64,000 nt of DNA from Gaetbulibacter_A sp043876815 (lineage in GTDB: Bacteria; Bacteroidota; Bacteroidia; Flavobacteriales; Flavobacteriaceae), in contig NZ_JBAWKA010000001.1 in assembly GCF_043876815.1 (NCBI RefSeq), positions 558,001-622,000 on the forward strand, read 5' to 3'. The position numbers and the translations under genes are program-made. The notes under the pieces are model-generated. The model worked only from the letters and a program-made list of their open reading frames with translations, had not been told where the DNA came from and ran no database searches. Of the stretch, positions 24,220 to 34,221 are shown one piece after another (the first letter of the stretch is position 1; the number at the start of each line of letters is the position of its first letter).

Positions 24220-25671
24220 TTAGTTTGAAGCATCTACTTCTGCAATAGGAATTTGATAAATCATTTTTGGATCTAATGCAGGTATTACCAGATCAGCACC
24301 CGGCATAACAAGATTTTGCCTTCCATCTTTTCTATTTAACCCAACACCAAGTCTTGCCATATCAAAGGAGGCAACACCATCACCCCACAATTCAATTCTT
24401 CTGTACAGTAAGATTTCATCAATTAAAGCTTGTCCTGTATTCGTAGATATAACATAGCTCTCGTCTCTAACAGAATTCAAGTCATATAAAACTTGCTGAG
24501 CCTCTAAATCTTTGTTTTGTCTGGCTAATGCTTCAGCTTTAGTGAGATAAAATTCAGTATTTCTTAGGTAAATATAATCTCCTATAAATACTCCGGGACC
24601 TGGCTCTGCTATAAATTTTAAGCTTGTGTATTTGGGTGTAATATTGTAATGCCCCCAAGTACCAGGAACTAATATTTCCCAAGGTCCGTATTCTTGATCT
24701 GCAAACCATGCTAATCTTTTGTCACTAGCAGGAATCATATCGTATAAATTAGAGTTTACCGTTTTAAAGTGGTTCCATCCACTGTATCCATCATTTATTT
24801 GACTCATATGAGAGAAGAAAGAAGCATATACTTCACTCGTGGCTTCGGTCACTTCAGAGCCCCAAATAACTTCTGATAAAGAAAGTTCATCAAACCCATG
24901 GGTAACATCACTCTCAATACTACCTACAGACATGGCTATATCTGCAAATAATTCTGCTTCACTCCAATTTTCATAGGTTAAATGGTACCTTGCCAAAAAT
25001 GCAGCAACAACGCTGGCATCAACCTCTTCTTTAGATGCTCTTGCATAACCTTCTAAACCATTATAAGCTAATGTTAAATCTTGAAGGATTTGAGCCTTAA
25101 CTTCTCCAACAGTAGAGTTTGGTTGACCAACAAAATCACCAAAGTCAATTGGTATAGCTTCTGTATCGTCTGAAGCTCTTGTATGTTCGTATATTCTTAT
25201 CAAATAAAAATAAGCAATCGCTCTGTAAGCATGAGATTTATATTTGAAAATTAACGTTTCTTCTGGGGATGTTTCTGGTATTTGGTTTATAATACCATTG
25301 GCATTATTTATAATTTTATAGAAAAACTCCCAAATAAATTCATTGTCACCTGAAGTAAGAATGATATTGTCATAGTTATTATAAACACCAAACCAAGTAT
25401 TTCTACTCATGTCCATATCGTTACTTCTGAGATCCATACCTAAATCAACAGCTTTAATACCAAATTCATCAGTACCTGCCTCACCATCTCTAAAATAGGA
25501 TAGAATAGCTCCGTCTAATGCTTGAAGTCCTACAGTACCACCTGCTTCATTGTTTGCTTGCGCATGTGACTCTGTTAAGTATCTTTCTTCATCAAAATTT
25601 CTATCTAAATCTCCACAAGACATAAATAGGGTAACCGAGAAGAAAAAGACAAGATATTTGTCTAGTTTCAT
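24220..25671 (-). CDS. SusD/RagB-family nutrient-uptake lipoprotein (pair 1)
   Basis: A SusD-like outer-membrane lipoprotein of 483 residues that forms the lid of a TonB-dependent transporter. I chose the ATG at 25671, giving signal peptide MKLDKYLVFFFSVTLFMSC with lipidated Cys19. Upstream ATGs at 25698 and 25695 are possible and would add 9 or 8 residues. The helical TPR-like core shows FKYKSHAYRAIAYFYLIRIYEHT and VAAFLARYHLTYENWSEAE; the C-terminal EILLYRRIELWGDGVASFDMARLG and MIYQIPIAEVDAS are family signatures. The gene sits directly behind its susC partner. The substrate is unknown. Confidence 0.9.
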   Translation of the reverse strand: MKLDKYLVFFFSVTLFMSCGDLDRNFDEERYLTESHAQANNEAGGTVGLQALDGAILSYFRDGEAGTDEFGIKAVDLGMDLRSNDMDMSRNTWFGVYNNYDNIILTSGDNEFIWEFFYKIINNANGIINQIPETSPEETLIFKYKSHAYRAIAYFYLIRIYEHTRASDDTEAIPIDFGDFVGQPNSTVGEVKAQILQDLTLAYNGLEGYARASKEEVDASVVAAFLARYHLTYENWSEAELFADIAMSVGSIESDVTHGFDELSLSEVIWGSEVTEATSEVYASFFSHMSQINDGYSGWNHFKTVNSNLYDMIPASDKRLAWFADQEYGPWEILVPGTWGHYNITPKYTSLKFIAEPGPGVFIGDYIYLRNTEFYLTKAEALARQNKDLEAQQVLYDLNSVRDESYVISTNTGQALIDEILLYRRIELWGDGVASFDMARLGVGLNRKDGRQNLVMPGADLVIPALDPKMIYQIPIAEVDASN

Positions 25672-25707
25672 TGTTTTAAATTTGTTTTCTTTCATCATTT
25701 CTTTTTT

Positions 25708-28700
25708 TTAGTTAAGATTTATATTAACACCAAAAGCTATAGTTCTACTGGCACCATATTCAGAAGAAGAACTACCTACTGAGTTAAGACGAGGGTCGTA
25801 TCCCTGTCTTGCTCGGTATAATAAAAATCCGTTATTTACAGTACCATAAATCCTTAATTTTTCGATATGTAATTTCTTTAGGGTTTCGTTAGCCAGTGTA
25901 TACCCTAAATTTATATTATTTAAACTTAAGAAACTTAAATCTACAAGATATAGATCTGAAGTTCGATATTGGTCTGGTCGTAAAGGATCTACTCTTGGTA
26001 AAGGGGCAGTTGGGTTGTCAACAGTCCACGTTTGGTTATAATCTGGGAAGTTTGTAACATTTTGCGTAGCTCCAAGTAATCCAAAGTACTCTCCATCAAC
26101 ACCATAACCTCCAATTTGGTAGGCAAATTGTAAGCTTAAGTTGAAGTTTCCAAATTGAATATTTGTTCCAAACCCACCTGTTACGTCAGGAATTGCTCGT
26201 TTGCCAATAAATTCTCTACCGTTGGCTGCAGCATCAGCATAACTTTCAGTTATAATGGTTTCTCCATTGCTGTCTTTAGTATAATATTGTGCATTTCCAT
26301 TTGCTGGGTTTACACCTGCTGATTTAACCATAAAGTAGTCAAAAATACTTTTACCTACTACTCTTCGGAAATTACCTACTTGTATTGAGTCTCTAGGAAG
26401 TTCTGTAATTTCATTTTTGAGCGTAGAAACATTAGCATTAAAGTTAACATTAAATTTTTCTTTCTTTACTGCATTCCAAGATACCTCAGCTTCAAAACCA
26501 CTGTTCACCATAGAGCCAAAGTTTTCTGGTCTTGATGCTTGACCTGTAGATAACTGTAATGGGTTATTAAATAATAAATCTTCAGATTTTTTTCTAAAAT
26601 AACCTACAGAAAGATTTAGACTATTCAATAAGCTCATTTCATAGTGTACATCTAAACTTGAGGCTTTTTCCCATGTGATATCTCTACCACCTAAACTGAA
26701 TAATGTTTGAGTTAGCTGCCCATTATTTTCGCCAATAACATATTGATTTTCGTAGGCAACTAAATTTCTAACGGATGTGCCCTCGTAAAATATTCTGTCA
26801 TTACCTGTTGTACCGTAATTCATTGCGAATTTCGCATAATTTATAACATCAGAATCACTCAAAAAATCTTCATTGCTAAGTACCCATGAAACACCTGCAG
26901 ACCAGAAAGCACCCCATCTTTCGTCTGGGTGAAAGACTGAAGAAGCATCATAACGTCCAGTTAAATTAACATAATAAGTGTTATCTAAGCCATATATAAA
27001 TCTAGAAAAGTAGCCTTCTGTTGTATAATTAGTGTTATAATTACTTGCAGAAGCATATACTGATGTGTTATCTAGAATAGGACTAAAGGTACCTATAATG
27101 TTTCTTTTTGATAATGATAGGGTTGTGAAATTCTCTTCATATGTTTCATGACCTAAAAGAAAATTAAAACTATGTCGATTAATTTCCTTATCCCATGTTA
27201 ATAATTGCTGATTCGTGAATGCAGAGAAATTATCCCTGTTATTAGTTAACAAACCGTTGTTTGCTGCTGCAAATGCACCAGCGCCAGGTTTTGTGAAGTC
27301 AGTACCTTTATCTACTTCAGTTAAGTAGTTCATAACATATTCAAACTTAAAACCGAGTGGTAAATCAATTTTAGCTCGTAAAGCTCCATTAAAATTGTCT
27401 CTTTCATTTGCCTCTATTGTATTTTCAATTACGGCTAAAGGGTGTTCACCTGGAGCATAATTTCTTGGTCCTCTTGAAGATCCATCAGGGAAATTTTGAG
27501 GAACACCAAAATCATAAGCAATGCCACTTGGGTTATTTGGATTAGGAATCGGGTTCCAATTTTGGTCATACTGATAAACAGGATAAATAGGAGCAATCCT
27601 TCTTGTCCAGAAGAAGGCATTTGCAAAGTTTGTTGTAGGAACACCTCCATCAAGAGTAGCTGGTACGGCCTGACTATTAGATTTTGCATAAGCTACATCA
27701 CCACTTAAAGAAATAATTTCAGCGATCTTCGAGGAGTTAACTTTCAAACGAGCTGTTTTTCTTTTAAAGTTACTTCTTACGGTATAACCATTATTTTCTT
27801 CCGTACCTATAGAGAAATAGTAATCAATATCTTCAGATCCACCAGAAATATTAAGGTTTGTAGAACTAAAAGTTGCATTATCTCTAAAAAGAGCATCTTC
27901 CCATCTATCGTTTACTAATAAGTTTGCAGCGCTGTTGAGTCTACCTGTTGTTGGGTCAACCAAATCTGCATCCGGTACATCATATAAATTATAGCCAAGA
28001 GTTGGAATTAAATTATCAGAAGCAAATTGTCTTGCCTCTCCAATACTTATTGGTGTTCCTGCTGCCGCTTGACTTGCAAATTCAGAGTTAGCCAATACAC
28101 TGTGGTATGATTCGTAGAACTCTTGCGGAGTTTTGATAATATTATATTCTTTGGTAGCACGTTGAGTGGTACCATAACGTGTATCAATGCTTATTCTAGG
28201 ACTTCTATTTTTACTACCTTTTTTGGTGGTAATTAATAAAACACCATTAGAGGCTTTGTTACCATAAAGCGAAGTAGACGAGGCATCTTTTAGTACAGAA
28301 GTAGATTCAATATCTTGTGGGTTAATACTACTTAAACTTCCAGAATAGGGAATACCATCTAATACAATTAGAGGTGCACTATCAGCGTTAATTGAACCAA
28401 AACCTCTTATTCTAATTATTGGATCTGCACCAGGATTTCCATCCGCTTGAATGATTCTTAAACCAGAAACTAAACCTTCAAGGCTTTGCGCAGGGTTTGA
28501 AAAAGTTGTATTTTCTATTTGATCCCCAGAGATTACGCTCACAGAACCTGTGAGAGATTCTCTCTTTTGAGTTCCGTAAGCAACAACAACTACTTCGTCT
28601 AAAGATGAAGTATCTTCATCCATTTGTACATTGATTGTCGTTGAGTTTCCAACAGCAACTTCTTTTGTGGAATAACCAACAAAACTAAATACAAGAATAT

Positions 28701-28905
28701 CGCCTGTATTAGCTATTATGGCGTAGTTACCATCAAAATCTGTTGAAGTACCATTAGCTGTTCCTTTTATTAAGACAGTAGCACCCGGGAGCGGTAAGCC
28801 TGAAGCATCGGTAACCAAACCAGAAACTGTCTTTTCTTGTGCAAATGTTAATTGCACGACAAACGCTAGTAATAGCGTTAGAATTCCACTAAACTTTGTT
28901 TTCAT
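25708..28905 (-). CDS. SusC/RagA-family TonB-dependent outer-membrane transporter (pair 1)
   Basis: A 1065-residue SusC-type transporter. Signal peptide MKTKFSGILTLLLAFVVQ...FAQ, then a carboxypeptidase-like regulatory domain (VSGLVTDASGLPLPGATV, to about 105), then the TonB-box-like VVVVAYGTQKRESLTGS, a plug domain (NPAQSLEGLVSGLRI and IRIRGFGSINADSAP), and a long beta-barrel ending VNINLN. I chose the start at MKTKFSG because it is shared by all three susC genes here; an in-frame ATG at 28935 would add 10 residues read from the conserved leader. It pairs with the SusD-like gene downstream. No degradative enzyme adjoins it, so the cargo cannot be inferred. Confidence 0.93.
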   Translation of the reverse strand: MKTKFSGILTLLLAFVVQLTFAQEKTVSGLVTDASGLPLPGATVLIKGTANGTSTDFDGNYAIIANTGDILVFSFVGYSTKEVAVGNSTTINVQMDEDTSSLDEVVVVAYGTQKRESLTGSVSVISGDQIENTTFSNPAQSLEGLVSGLRIIQADGNPGADPIIRIRGFGSINADSAPLIVLDGIPYSGSLSSINPQDIESTSVLKDASSTSLYGNKASNGVLLITTKKGSKNRSPRISIDTRYGTTQRATKEYNIIKTPQEFYESYHSVLANSEFASQAAAGTPISIGEARQFASDNLIPTLGYNLYDVPDADLVDPTTGRLNSAANLLVNDRWEDALFRDNATFSSTNLNISGGSEDIDYYFSIGTEENNGYTVRSNFKRKTARLKVNSSKIAEIISLSGDVAYAKSNSQAVPATLDGGVPTTNFANAFFWTRRIAPIYPVYQYDQNWNPIPNPNNPSGIAYDFGVPQNFPDGSSRGPRNYAPGEHPLAVIENTIEANERDNFNGALRAKIDLPLGFKFEYVMNYLTEVDKGTDFTKPGAGAFAAANNGLLTNNRDNFSAFTNQQLLTWDKEINRHSFNFLLGHETYEENFTTLSLSKRNIIGTFSPILDNTSVYASASNYNTNYTTEGYFSRFIYGLDNTYYVNLTGRYDASSVFHPDERWGAFWSAGVSWVLSNEDFLSDSDVINYAKFAMNYGTTGNDRIFYEGTSVRNLVAYENQYVIGENNGQLTQTLFSLGGRDITWEKASSLDVHYEMSLLNSLNLSVGYFRKKSEDLLFNNPLQLSTGQASRPENFGSMVNSGFEAEVSWNAVKKEKFNVNFNANVSTLKNEITELPRDSIQVGNFRRVVGKSIFDYFMVKSAGVNPANGNAQYYTKDSNGETIITESYADAAANGREFIGKRAIPDVTGGFGTNIQFGNFNLSLQFAYQIGGYGVDGEYFGLLGATQNVTNFPDYNQTWTVDNPTAPLPRVDPLRPDQYRTSDLYLVDLSFLSLNNINLGYTLANETLKKLHIEKLRIYGTVNNGFLLYRARQGYDPRLNSVGSSSSEYGASRTIAFGVNINLN

Positions 28906-28919
28906 TTTATAATTATTTG
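28790..28919 (-). repeat. 130-bp repeat over the susC start (copy 1)
   Basis: Covers the last bases of the leader, the signal peptide and the start of the regulatory domain of susC 1. By eye it differs from copy 2 (33721-33850) at about 4 of 130 positions. Copy 3 (39651-39780) is more diverged but keeps an identical block of about 35 bases over the start codon. Confidence 0.85.
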
Positions 28920-28932
28920 AATTAGTCAGCAT

Positions 28933-28963
28933 CAAAATTCTTAATAAAAAGTTAATAAAACAA
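28933..28963 (-). promoter_or_regulatory. Promoter-like block shared by the three susC genes (copy 1)
   Basis: Read on the minus strand: TTG, a 20-base spacer starting TTTTATTAACT, then GAATTTTG, 27 bases before the ATG. The -7-like element differs from TAnnTTTG by G in place of T, in the same way in all three copies. Copies 2 and 3 have the same length and spacing. Confidence 0.55.
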
Positions 28964-29053
28964 TAAATATGGGTTAAATTTTATAGTAAACACTCATATT
29001 GTATGACAAATTTTAAGTAATAGTACTCTTATCCTTTATTCTATTAATAAAAT

Positions 29054-29076
29054 AGGCCTTCAAAGTTTGAAGGCCT
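29054..29076. repeat. Perfect 11-base palindrome
   Basis: AGGCCTTCAAA (29054-29064), one central G, then TTTGAAGGCCT (29066-29076). It lies about 150 bases upstream of the susC 1 start. A T-rich stretch follows 20 bases downstream on the plus strand. It could be a terminator relic, a protein-binding site or an upstream leader hairpin. Confidence 0.6.
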
Positions 29077-29493
29077 GTTGTAATATAATATTTCATTTTT
29101 TTTAATTGCTGGATTTATATTTAGATTATCCTTAATTTCAGATTATGCGATTTTGAAAATTCATTCATTATTAAATTATTGTTTCTCTACCTGGAAAGCA
29201 TCTTAATATAAAATAGATTAAGTTAAGTTTGCCTTATTTGCCAAAATGGACAACAGCTTTATCTCATCAAATATGGCCTAACAATAACTTTCGTTCCAAA
29301 ATACCAACTCTTTAAATAGCATTATGTTCATTCAATTAACACGGTTTAAGTAGATTTAAGATATTTCTTAATTAAAGAAATAATTAATTAATAAACTTTA
29401 TATCGTTATGGAACGAATACTATGAATTATTATAAAATTCTATATTGAACAACTCACAAATAAAGAAGGGTTGATTATTACTAATAATTAATA

Positions 29494-29531
29494 ACAAAAA
29501 AACATCCCAATAAAAAAATTATTGGGATGTT
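29494..29531 (-). terminator. Terminator of susC/susD pair 2
   Basis: Stem AACATCCCAATAA with TTATTGGGATGTT (29501-29513 with 29519-29531) and a 5-base loop. On the minus strand it is followed by a T-run. It lies 33 bases after the susD 2 stop codon. Confidence 0.88.
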
Positions 29532-29564
29532 TGAAATTAATTGTCAATTAAACAATACTACAAA

Positions 29565-31001
29565 TTAATGAAATGGAAGTACCTCATTAGAAGTTTTGTT
29601 TGCCACTAAAATTTGATTTAAATCAATAGTAGTTGTAGCAATATTTGTAGTTTGATTGAAAGTAATAGCATCTAAGTCTGTTTTCACTGCATCAATAAAC
29701 GATGGTATTACTGGTACAGTTCCAGGATCGCCATCACTAATATTTATGTTCTGTAAAAATTCATTTTGGTGTATAACTAATTTAACGCCCATGTCAACCA
29801 ATCGAATTCCCTCAGCTATGAAAATTTCCTGTCTAGTTCTATAAAGTAATTCTAAAGCACTATCATTATTTAATAGGGCGTCAATTTCAAGTTGAGTTAA
29901 TGATGTACCAGAAACTGACGGTACCATAATATCACCAGACTGTCTATCTAAAACTAGACCTGATCTACCATTAACAATAACTGAAGAGTTACTTGGCCTA
30001 TCAGGAAAATTAGCTGAATTGGCTGATGCATCCGGTCTTCCTTCAATAGAGTCATCGATTTCCCTAACTTCTCTAGTTGCCACAACTGCAAGTAAATCTT
30101 CAAGATTATCTTGAGCTAACGCGGCATTACTATTTGCCAAACTTGCTTCAGCCAAAATTAAATAAGCTTCTTCAGCTTTTAAGTAATGTACAGGAGCATC
30201 TTCAGCAGCACTCACAAAAGAATATTTTGGATCTAAGAAATCTAGGGTAGGTAAAGGTTGCAAATCATCAAAGGTAGCTCTTTCATATAAAGCATCCTCA
30301 AATTGATTGTCAGGATTATTTTGCTCATCAAATCTTGCTGATCTTAAAAAATCATTATCCAAAGCAAGAGCTGCACTTGCGGCAGATGATGCCTCCGTAA
30401 TATTCCCTAGATAATAGAATGCTCTTGCTTTAGCCAAGTGATATTCAGGCTTAGGATTTAGTCCAATTGCCAAATTAAATGAAGCTATTGCTGAATTGTA
30501 ATTTTCAGATGACGAAAATGTTGGACCTCCTGGTTCAGCTGGTACATGTGAAAAATACATGGCTGAATAAAGATATGCAAGCCCTTCAAAGAAGTTGTAT
30601 TCTGCTTCAATTTCTGTATTATATTCAGTATCACCAGGTCCTACAGTGTTTAAACCAAACCTAGCCATTTCTCTTAATCTTGCTATGTCAAAATAAGTAT
30701 CTTCCATATCAGGATCATCGTTTCGGATTTCCAGTTTATCCATAAACTGGTTAAAAAATGTCTGGGTATTAACGTAATTATCAGAGCCTAATTCAGCGAG
30801 TATTAAAATCTCGTCTATGGCGTTAGCTAATTGTCTTTCTAAACCTTGCAACCAAATATTTGAAGAGTTTGGTTGACCAACAACAGTACTTTCAGATAAA
30901 TTTGGATTCTCTACTGCAGTAAAATCCGTTGCGTCCTTTAAATCATCCGTACAATTAACTAAAAAAATTAATGTCAGGATATATATTGATATTTTTTTCA
31001 T
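29565..31001 (-). CDS. SusD-like lipoprotein (pair 2)
   Basis: A 478-residue lipoprotein with signal peptide MKKISIYILTLIFLVNC and lipidated Cys17. The core is helical and TPR-like (ASFNLAIGLNPKPEYHLAKARAFYYLGNI, split near residues 175-205, and FLRSARFD). The C-terminal part has the typical SusD region (ELLYRTRQEIFIAEGIRLVDMGVKL). It is more divergent from classic SusD than the partners of pairs 1 and 3, but follows its susC gene by 24 bases, the usual arrangement. A strong terminator follows. The cargo is unknown. Confidence 0.82.
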   Translation of the reverse strand: MKKISIYILTLIFLVNCTDDLKDATDFTAVENPNLSESTVVGQPNSSNIWLQGLERQLANAIDEILILAELGSDNYVNTQTFFNQFMDKLEIRNDDPDMEDTYFDIARLREMARFGLNTVGPGDTEYNTEIEAEYNFFEGLAYLYSAMYFSHVPAEPGGPTFSSSENYNSAIASFNLAIGLNPKPEYHLAKARAFYYLGNITEASSAASAALALDNDFLRSARFDEQNNPDNQFEDALYERATFDDLQPLPTLDFLDPKYSFVSAAEDAPVHYLKAEEAYLILAEASLANSNAALAQDNLEDLLAVVATREVREIDDSIEGRPDASANSANFPDRPSNSSVIVNGRSGLVLDRQSGDIMVPSVSGTSLTQLEIDALLNNDSALELLYRTRQEIFIAEGIRLVDMGVKLVIHQNEFLQNINISDGDPGTVPVIPSFIDAVKTDLDAITFNQTTNIATTTIDLNQILVANKTSNEVLPFH

Positions 31002-31025
31002 TTTATAGTAATATTTAATAATATG

Positions 31026-33836
31026 TTAGAATCTAAATTTTAGTGATGTCATAAATATTCTAGGTGCAGATTCTGTTCCATAAGTAAATCCACCACTTGA
31101 GAATGCATTTTGAGTACCAATACCAGAACCTGTTGTTTCTGGATCAAAACCACTCGCAGTCCAGTTAAATGGATTAGTCACTGTAAATCCTAAAATAACA
31201 TCATCAAATAATTTCAATTTGTTACCGAAAGAATAGGAAGCCCCTAAATTTCTTACTTTAACAAAGTCATTATCAAATACAAAGTAGTTTACGTAGTTAA
31301 ACGGACTTGTAGTACCTACTAAATCTTCAGGTATTCCAGTGTTATCAGCACCTCTTAAATGTCTTAGTAAGAAACTTAACTCTACAATTTGACCGCCAAA
31401 TTGGTAATCTCCTGTCATGAAAATGTTAAGATTTTTCCAAGTATAGTTAAGACCGAATGAACCAAAATTAGGTGCAAAGGTTTGTCCTAAAGATGAATTA
31501 GGAGTCCTTGTATATGTTCCATCACCGTTTGGAGTTGATGCGGTACCTCTTAAATAACCTAAAGGCTGGCCTTCTTCAACCCAAGACCCAATTACAGTAA
31601 ATCCACCAACGTTAAATTCCGGTGCACCACCAGTATTGGTAACTATGTTTTCGTTTTTGTTATATGAAAAATTAAAACTCAGATTATGATTTTCAGATCT
31701 AATAATATCAGTATTTAATGCAAATTCCCAACCTTTGTTTTCAATTTCACCTATATTTTGAACTTGATCTAATTGACCAGAAGATGGAAGAGCTGGAGGT
31801 GTAAATAAAGCATCTTCAGTTATGGCTTTATAATAGGTTGCACTTAAATTGATTCTATTATTAATAAATCCAAGCTCAATACCACCTTCATACGTAACAA
31901 CAGTTTCTGAAATTAAATCAGGGTTTCCAGGGTTGTTAAATGTAAATGAAGGTGTTCCTAAAAATGGATTTAATGCGAAAGTTCTCTGTTCAGAAAAAGC
32001 CTGGGCAAAATTTGTTGCCTCACCATAATTGGCTCTCAATTTAATTCTTGAAACAATATTTCTTAAATCAGAATCATAATAGAAATCGTGGTCAGAGATA
32101 TTATAGGTGAATCCTATTTTCGGTAAAAATAACGCGCTTGTGTTTTCACCTGCCTGTGTGTTCGTATCGAAACGACCACCAAGCTCAAGGAAAGCAACAT
32201 CATAAATACCTATATTTTCTAAGAAATAAAAACCGTAGTTCGCATTTTCTAATATGAAATCATCGGCAGTTTGTGTTGGAAAAAAGCCTAAGTCGGTTGT
32301 TCCATCAACACCACCACTTCCTGATGCTTGATATTGTCTGTCAGTAGTTCTAAAAAATTGGGCACCAACAATTGTTACAAAATCAAAATTATCTATACTT
32401 CCTTTATGAGTGAAGTTTAAATCACCTGTTACTGTGAATGCATTTCTAATAAGTCTGTTCACAATGGCTTGATCGGTAGTACCTGGGTTGATTGATCCTA
32501 AAGCAACTTGAAGTGCATTACTTAAGACTTCTTCTTGTACAAAATTTCTAAAATCTATACCAATTGTTGCGTTAGCTTGTATATTATCAGTTATATCGTA
32601 GATAAATTTGTTTGAGTTCGTAAAACGATTAACTTTATTTACAATATCAACGTTTTCACCAATAGCATTAGATCTATCTAATTCTGATTGCCACTCCTCA
32701 TCGGTAAGGGCATCTAAATTTCCACGGCCAGCACCCTCAAAAGCAGAGTATCTACCGAAGCTAGTATTTGCGTTATAATCGAGGTTAGACTCTACTCCCA
32801 CATATGAAAAAGACCCTTGATATTTTAATTTATCTGAAACTTCAGCGCCTAATCCGAAAGATAAATTTCTTCTTATTTGCTCGTTTAGTTTATTGAATGA
32901 ATCGTCAGCATACAAACTTCCCGAAAAGTTATATGTTACTTTTTCATTTCCTCCGTTGATACCTATTTTATATTCCAAAGAAGTACCTGGCTTGAAAAGG
33001 GCTTCAGCTGTTCTATCATACTTTAAAAAATCTTCTGTAGCTTTGATAACGCCCAGTCTAGATTCAAAAGTAAATCTTGCTTTTCCTTTAGTTCCCTTTT
33101 TTGTTATAATTTGAATTACACCATTTGCGGCGTCAGCTCCATAAAGCGTAGTAGCTGCTCCACCTTTAATGTATTCTATCCTTTCAATGGATTCCACAGG
33201 TATATCAGTAAGTGCAGAAATATCTGCTCCTCCTGTGTCGGTACCTAATTGCGGATTTGAATTCAGGTTGTCTACTCGAACACCATCCACGATTAGAACA
33301 GGTGTAGCTGAACTATTTGCTGAAATAGCACCTCTTGTTCGGATAATTGCAGCAGTACCAGGTTGACCAGAACTTAATCTGATTTGAGCACTTGGTGTGG
33401 TTGATTGTAAAAGTTGATCAATTTGATTCGAAGGGAGTTTGTCAATTTCTTCGGCGTCAAGCGCATCAACTGTTGTAGATAACTTTCTCTTAGCAATACC
33501 AGAACCTTGACCTGTGATAATAATTTCCTCCAACGACTCGGCGTCTTGTGCTAGAGTGACATCTATGGTGCTTGAGGCACCAACTACCACTTCTTTGGTT
33601 GTATATCCTACAAAACTAAAAATCAAGGTGCTACCTTGACTCGTTTGAATAGAATAATTACCGTCAAAATCGGTTGAAGTACCATTATTTGTACCTTTTA
33701 CTAAGACAGTGGCCCCGGGGAGCGGTAAGCCTGAAGCATCGGTAACCAAACCAGAAACTGTCATTTCTTGTGCAAATGTTAATTGCACGGCAAACGCTAA
33801 TAGTAGCGTTAGAATTCCACTAAACTTTGTTTTCAT
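31026..33836 (-). CDS. SusC/RagA-family TonB-dependent outer-membrane transporter (pair 2)
   Basis: A 936-residue transporter, shorter than the other two. The signal peptide and regulatory domain (MKTKFSGILTLLLAFAVQ; VSGLVTDASGLPLPGATVLV) are almost identical to those of pair 1. The plug then differs: EEIIITGQGSGIAKRKLST and TPVLIVDGVRVDNLNS. The barrel ends SLKFRF with a C-terminal Phe, as expected for outer-membrane proteins. The start chosen is MKTKFSG; an in-frame ATG at 33866 lies in the leader. It has the shared promoter-like block 28 bases upstream and a SusD partner downstream. Confidence 0.93.
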   Translation of the reverse strand: MKTKFSGILTLLLAFAVQLTFAQEMTVSGLVTDASGLPLPGATVLVKGTNNGTSTDFDGNYSIQTSQGSTLIFSFVGYTTKEVVVGASSTIDVTLAQDAESLEEIIITGQGSGIAKRKLSTTVDALDAEEIDKLPSNQIDQLLQSTTPSAQIRLSSGQPGTAAIIRTRGAISANSSATPVLIVDGVRVDNLNSNPQLGTDTGGADISALTDIPVESIERIEYIKGGAATTLYGADAANGVIQIITKKGTKGKARFTFESRLGVIKATEDFLKYDRTAEALFKPGTSLEYKIGINGGNEKVTYNFSGSLYADDSFNKLNEQIRRNLSFGLGAEVSDKLKYQGSFSYVGVESNLDYNANTSFGRYSAFEGAGRGNLDALTDEEWQSELDRSNAIGENVDIVNKVNRFTNSNKFIYDITDNIQANATIGIDFRNFVQEEVLSNALQVALGSINPGTTDQAIVNRLIRNAFTVTGDLNFTHKGSIDNFDFVTIVGAQFFRTTDRQYQASGSGGVDGTTDLGFFPTQTADDFILENANYGFYFLENIGIYDVAFLELGGRFDTNTQAGENTSALFLPKIGFTYNISDHDFYYDSDLRNIVSRIKLRANYGEATNFAQAFSEQRTFALNPFLGTPSFTFNNPGNPDLISETVVTYEGGIELGFINNRINLSATYYKAITEDALFTPPALPSSGQLDQVQNIGEIENKGWEFALNTDIIRSENHNLSFNFSYNKNENIVTNTGGAPEFNVGGFTVIGSWVEEGQPLGYLRGTASTPNGDGTYTRTPNSSLGQTFAPNFGSFGLNYTWKNLNIFMTGDYQFGGQIVELSFLLRHLRGADNTGIPEDLVGTTSPFNYVNYFVFDNDFVKVRNLGASYSFGNKLKLFDDVILGFTVTNPFNWTASGFDPETTGSGIGTQNAFSSGGFTYGTESAPRIFMTSLKFRF

Positions 33837-33850
33837 TTTATAATTATTTG
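33721..33850 (-). repeat. 130-bp repeat over the susC start (copy 2)
   Basis: Same segment of susC 2, in direct orientation with copies 1 and 3 and about 4.9 kb from copy 1. Confidence 0.85.
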
Positions 33851-34162
33851 TGTTAGTCAAAATCAAAAGTCTTAATTATTAGTTAATAAAACAAAAATTC
33901 TCAGTTAAATTTTAAGATAAAAAGTTTCTTTTTCTCAGTTTTTCAAAAATATTATAATTTAAGTAAGATAATACTGATGCAGATTACATTTAGATGTTAA
34001 ATTTTACCAAAACGTTTACATAATTGACTTATTCTTAAAAAAAGAACACCAATTTCGAGGTCGTTTTTGAAACCCGTGATTTTCAAATATATAATCTTGA
34101 TGAAATCGGTAAACACTAAGCAAAGGTCACCGTTTGTTAAAATGTCCTATGGGTTTCGTGTA
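33837..34162. other. Intergenic region upstream of susC 2
   Basis: About 330 AT-rich bases. It holds the promoter-like block of susC 2 (33864-33894). I see no gene, and no other structure before the terminator at 34164. Confidence 0.6.
33864..33894 (-). promoter_or_regulatory. Promoter-like block shared by the three susC genes (copy 2)
   Basis: On the minus strand: TTG, a 20-base spacer beginning TTTTATTAACT, then GACTTTTG, 27 bases before the ATG. Layout and length are identical to copy 1. Confidence 0.55.
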
Positions 34163-34163
34163 T

Positions 34164-34198
34164 AAAAAAAGAGACTGCTAACAGCAGTCTCTTTTTTT
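34164..34198. terminator. Bidirectional terminator after the pair 3 operon
   Basis: Stem GAGACTGCT with AGCAGTCTC (34171-34179 with 34183-34191), loop AAC, flanked by A7 on the left and T7 on the right. On the minus strand it ends the susC 3 / susD 3 / lipoprotein operon. Confidence 0.88.
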
Positions 34199-34221
34199 AT
34201 TAATTTAAATGGTATGAATTT

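Larger units (their letters stand above)
28906..29500. other. Intergenic region upstream of susC 1
   Basis: About 600 AT-rich bases without a gene I can support. It holds the promoter-like block of susC 1 (28933-28963) and a perfect palindrome (29054-29076). The remaining sequence between about 29100 and 29480 shows no coding or structural signal that I could recognise. Confidence 0.6.

Noticed and set aside
27435..27689. 84-codon frame inside susC 1
   Set aside because: It lies in another frame of the barrel region and has no independent support.
28906..28935. N-terminal extensions of susC 1 and susC 2 (starts at 28935 and 33866)
   Set aside because: They come from reading the shared leader in frame; susC 3 lacks such an extension, and the signal peptide starts at MKTKFSG in all three.
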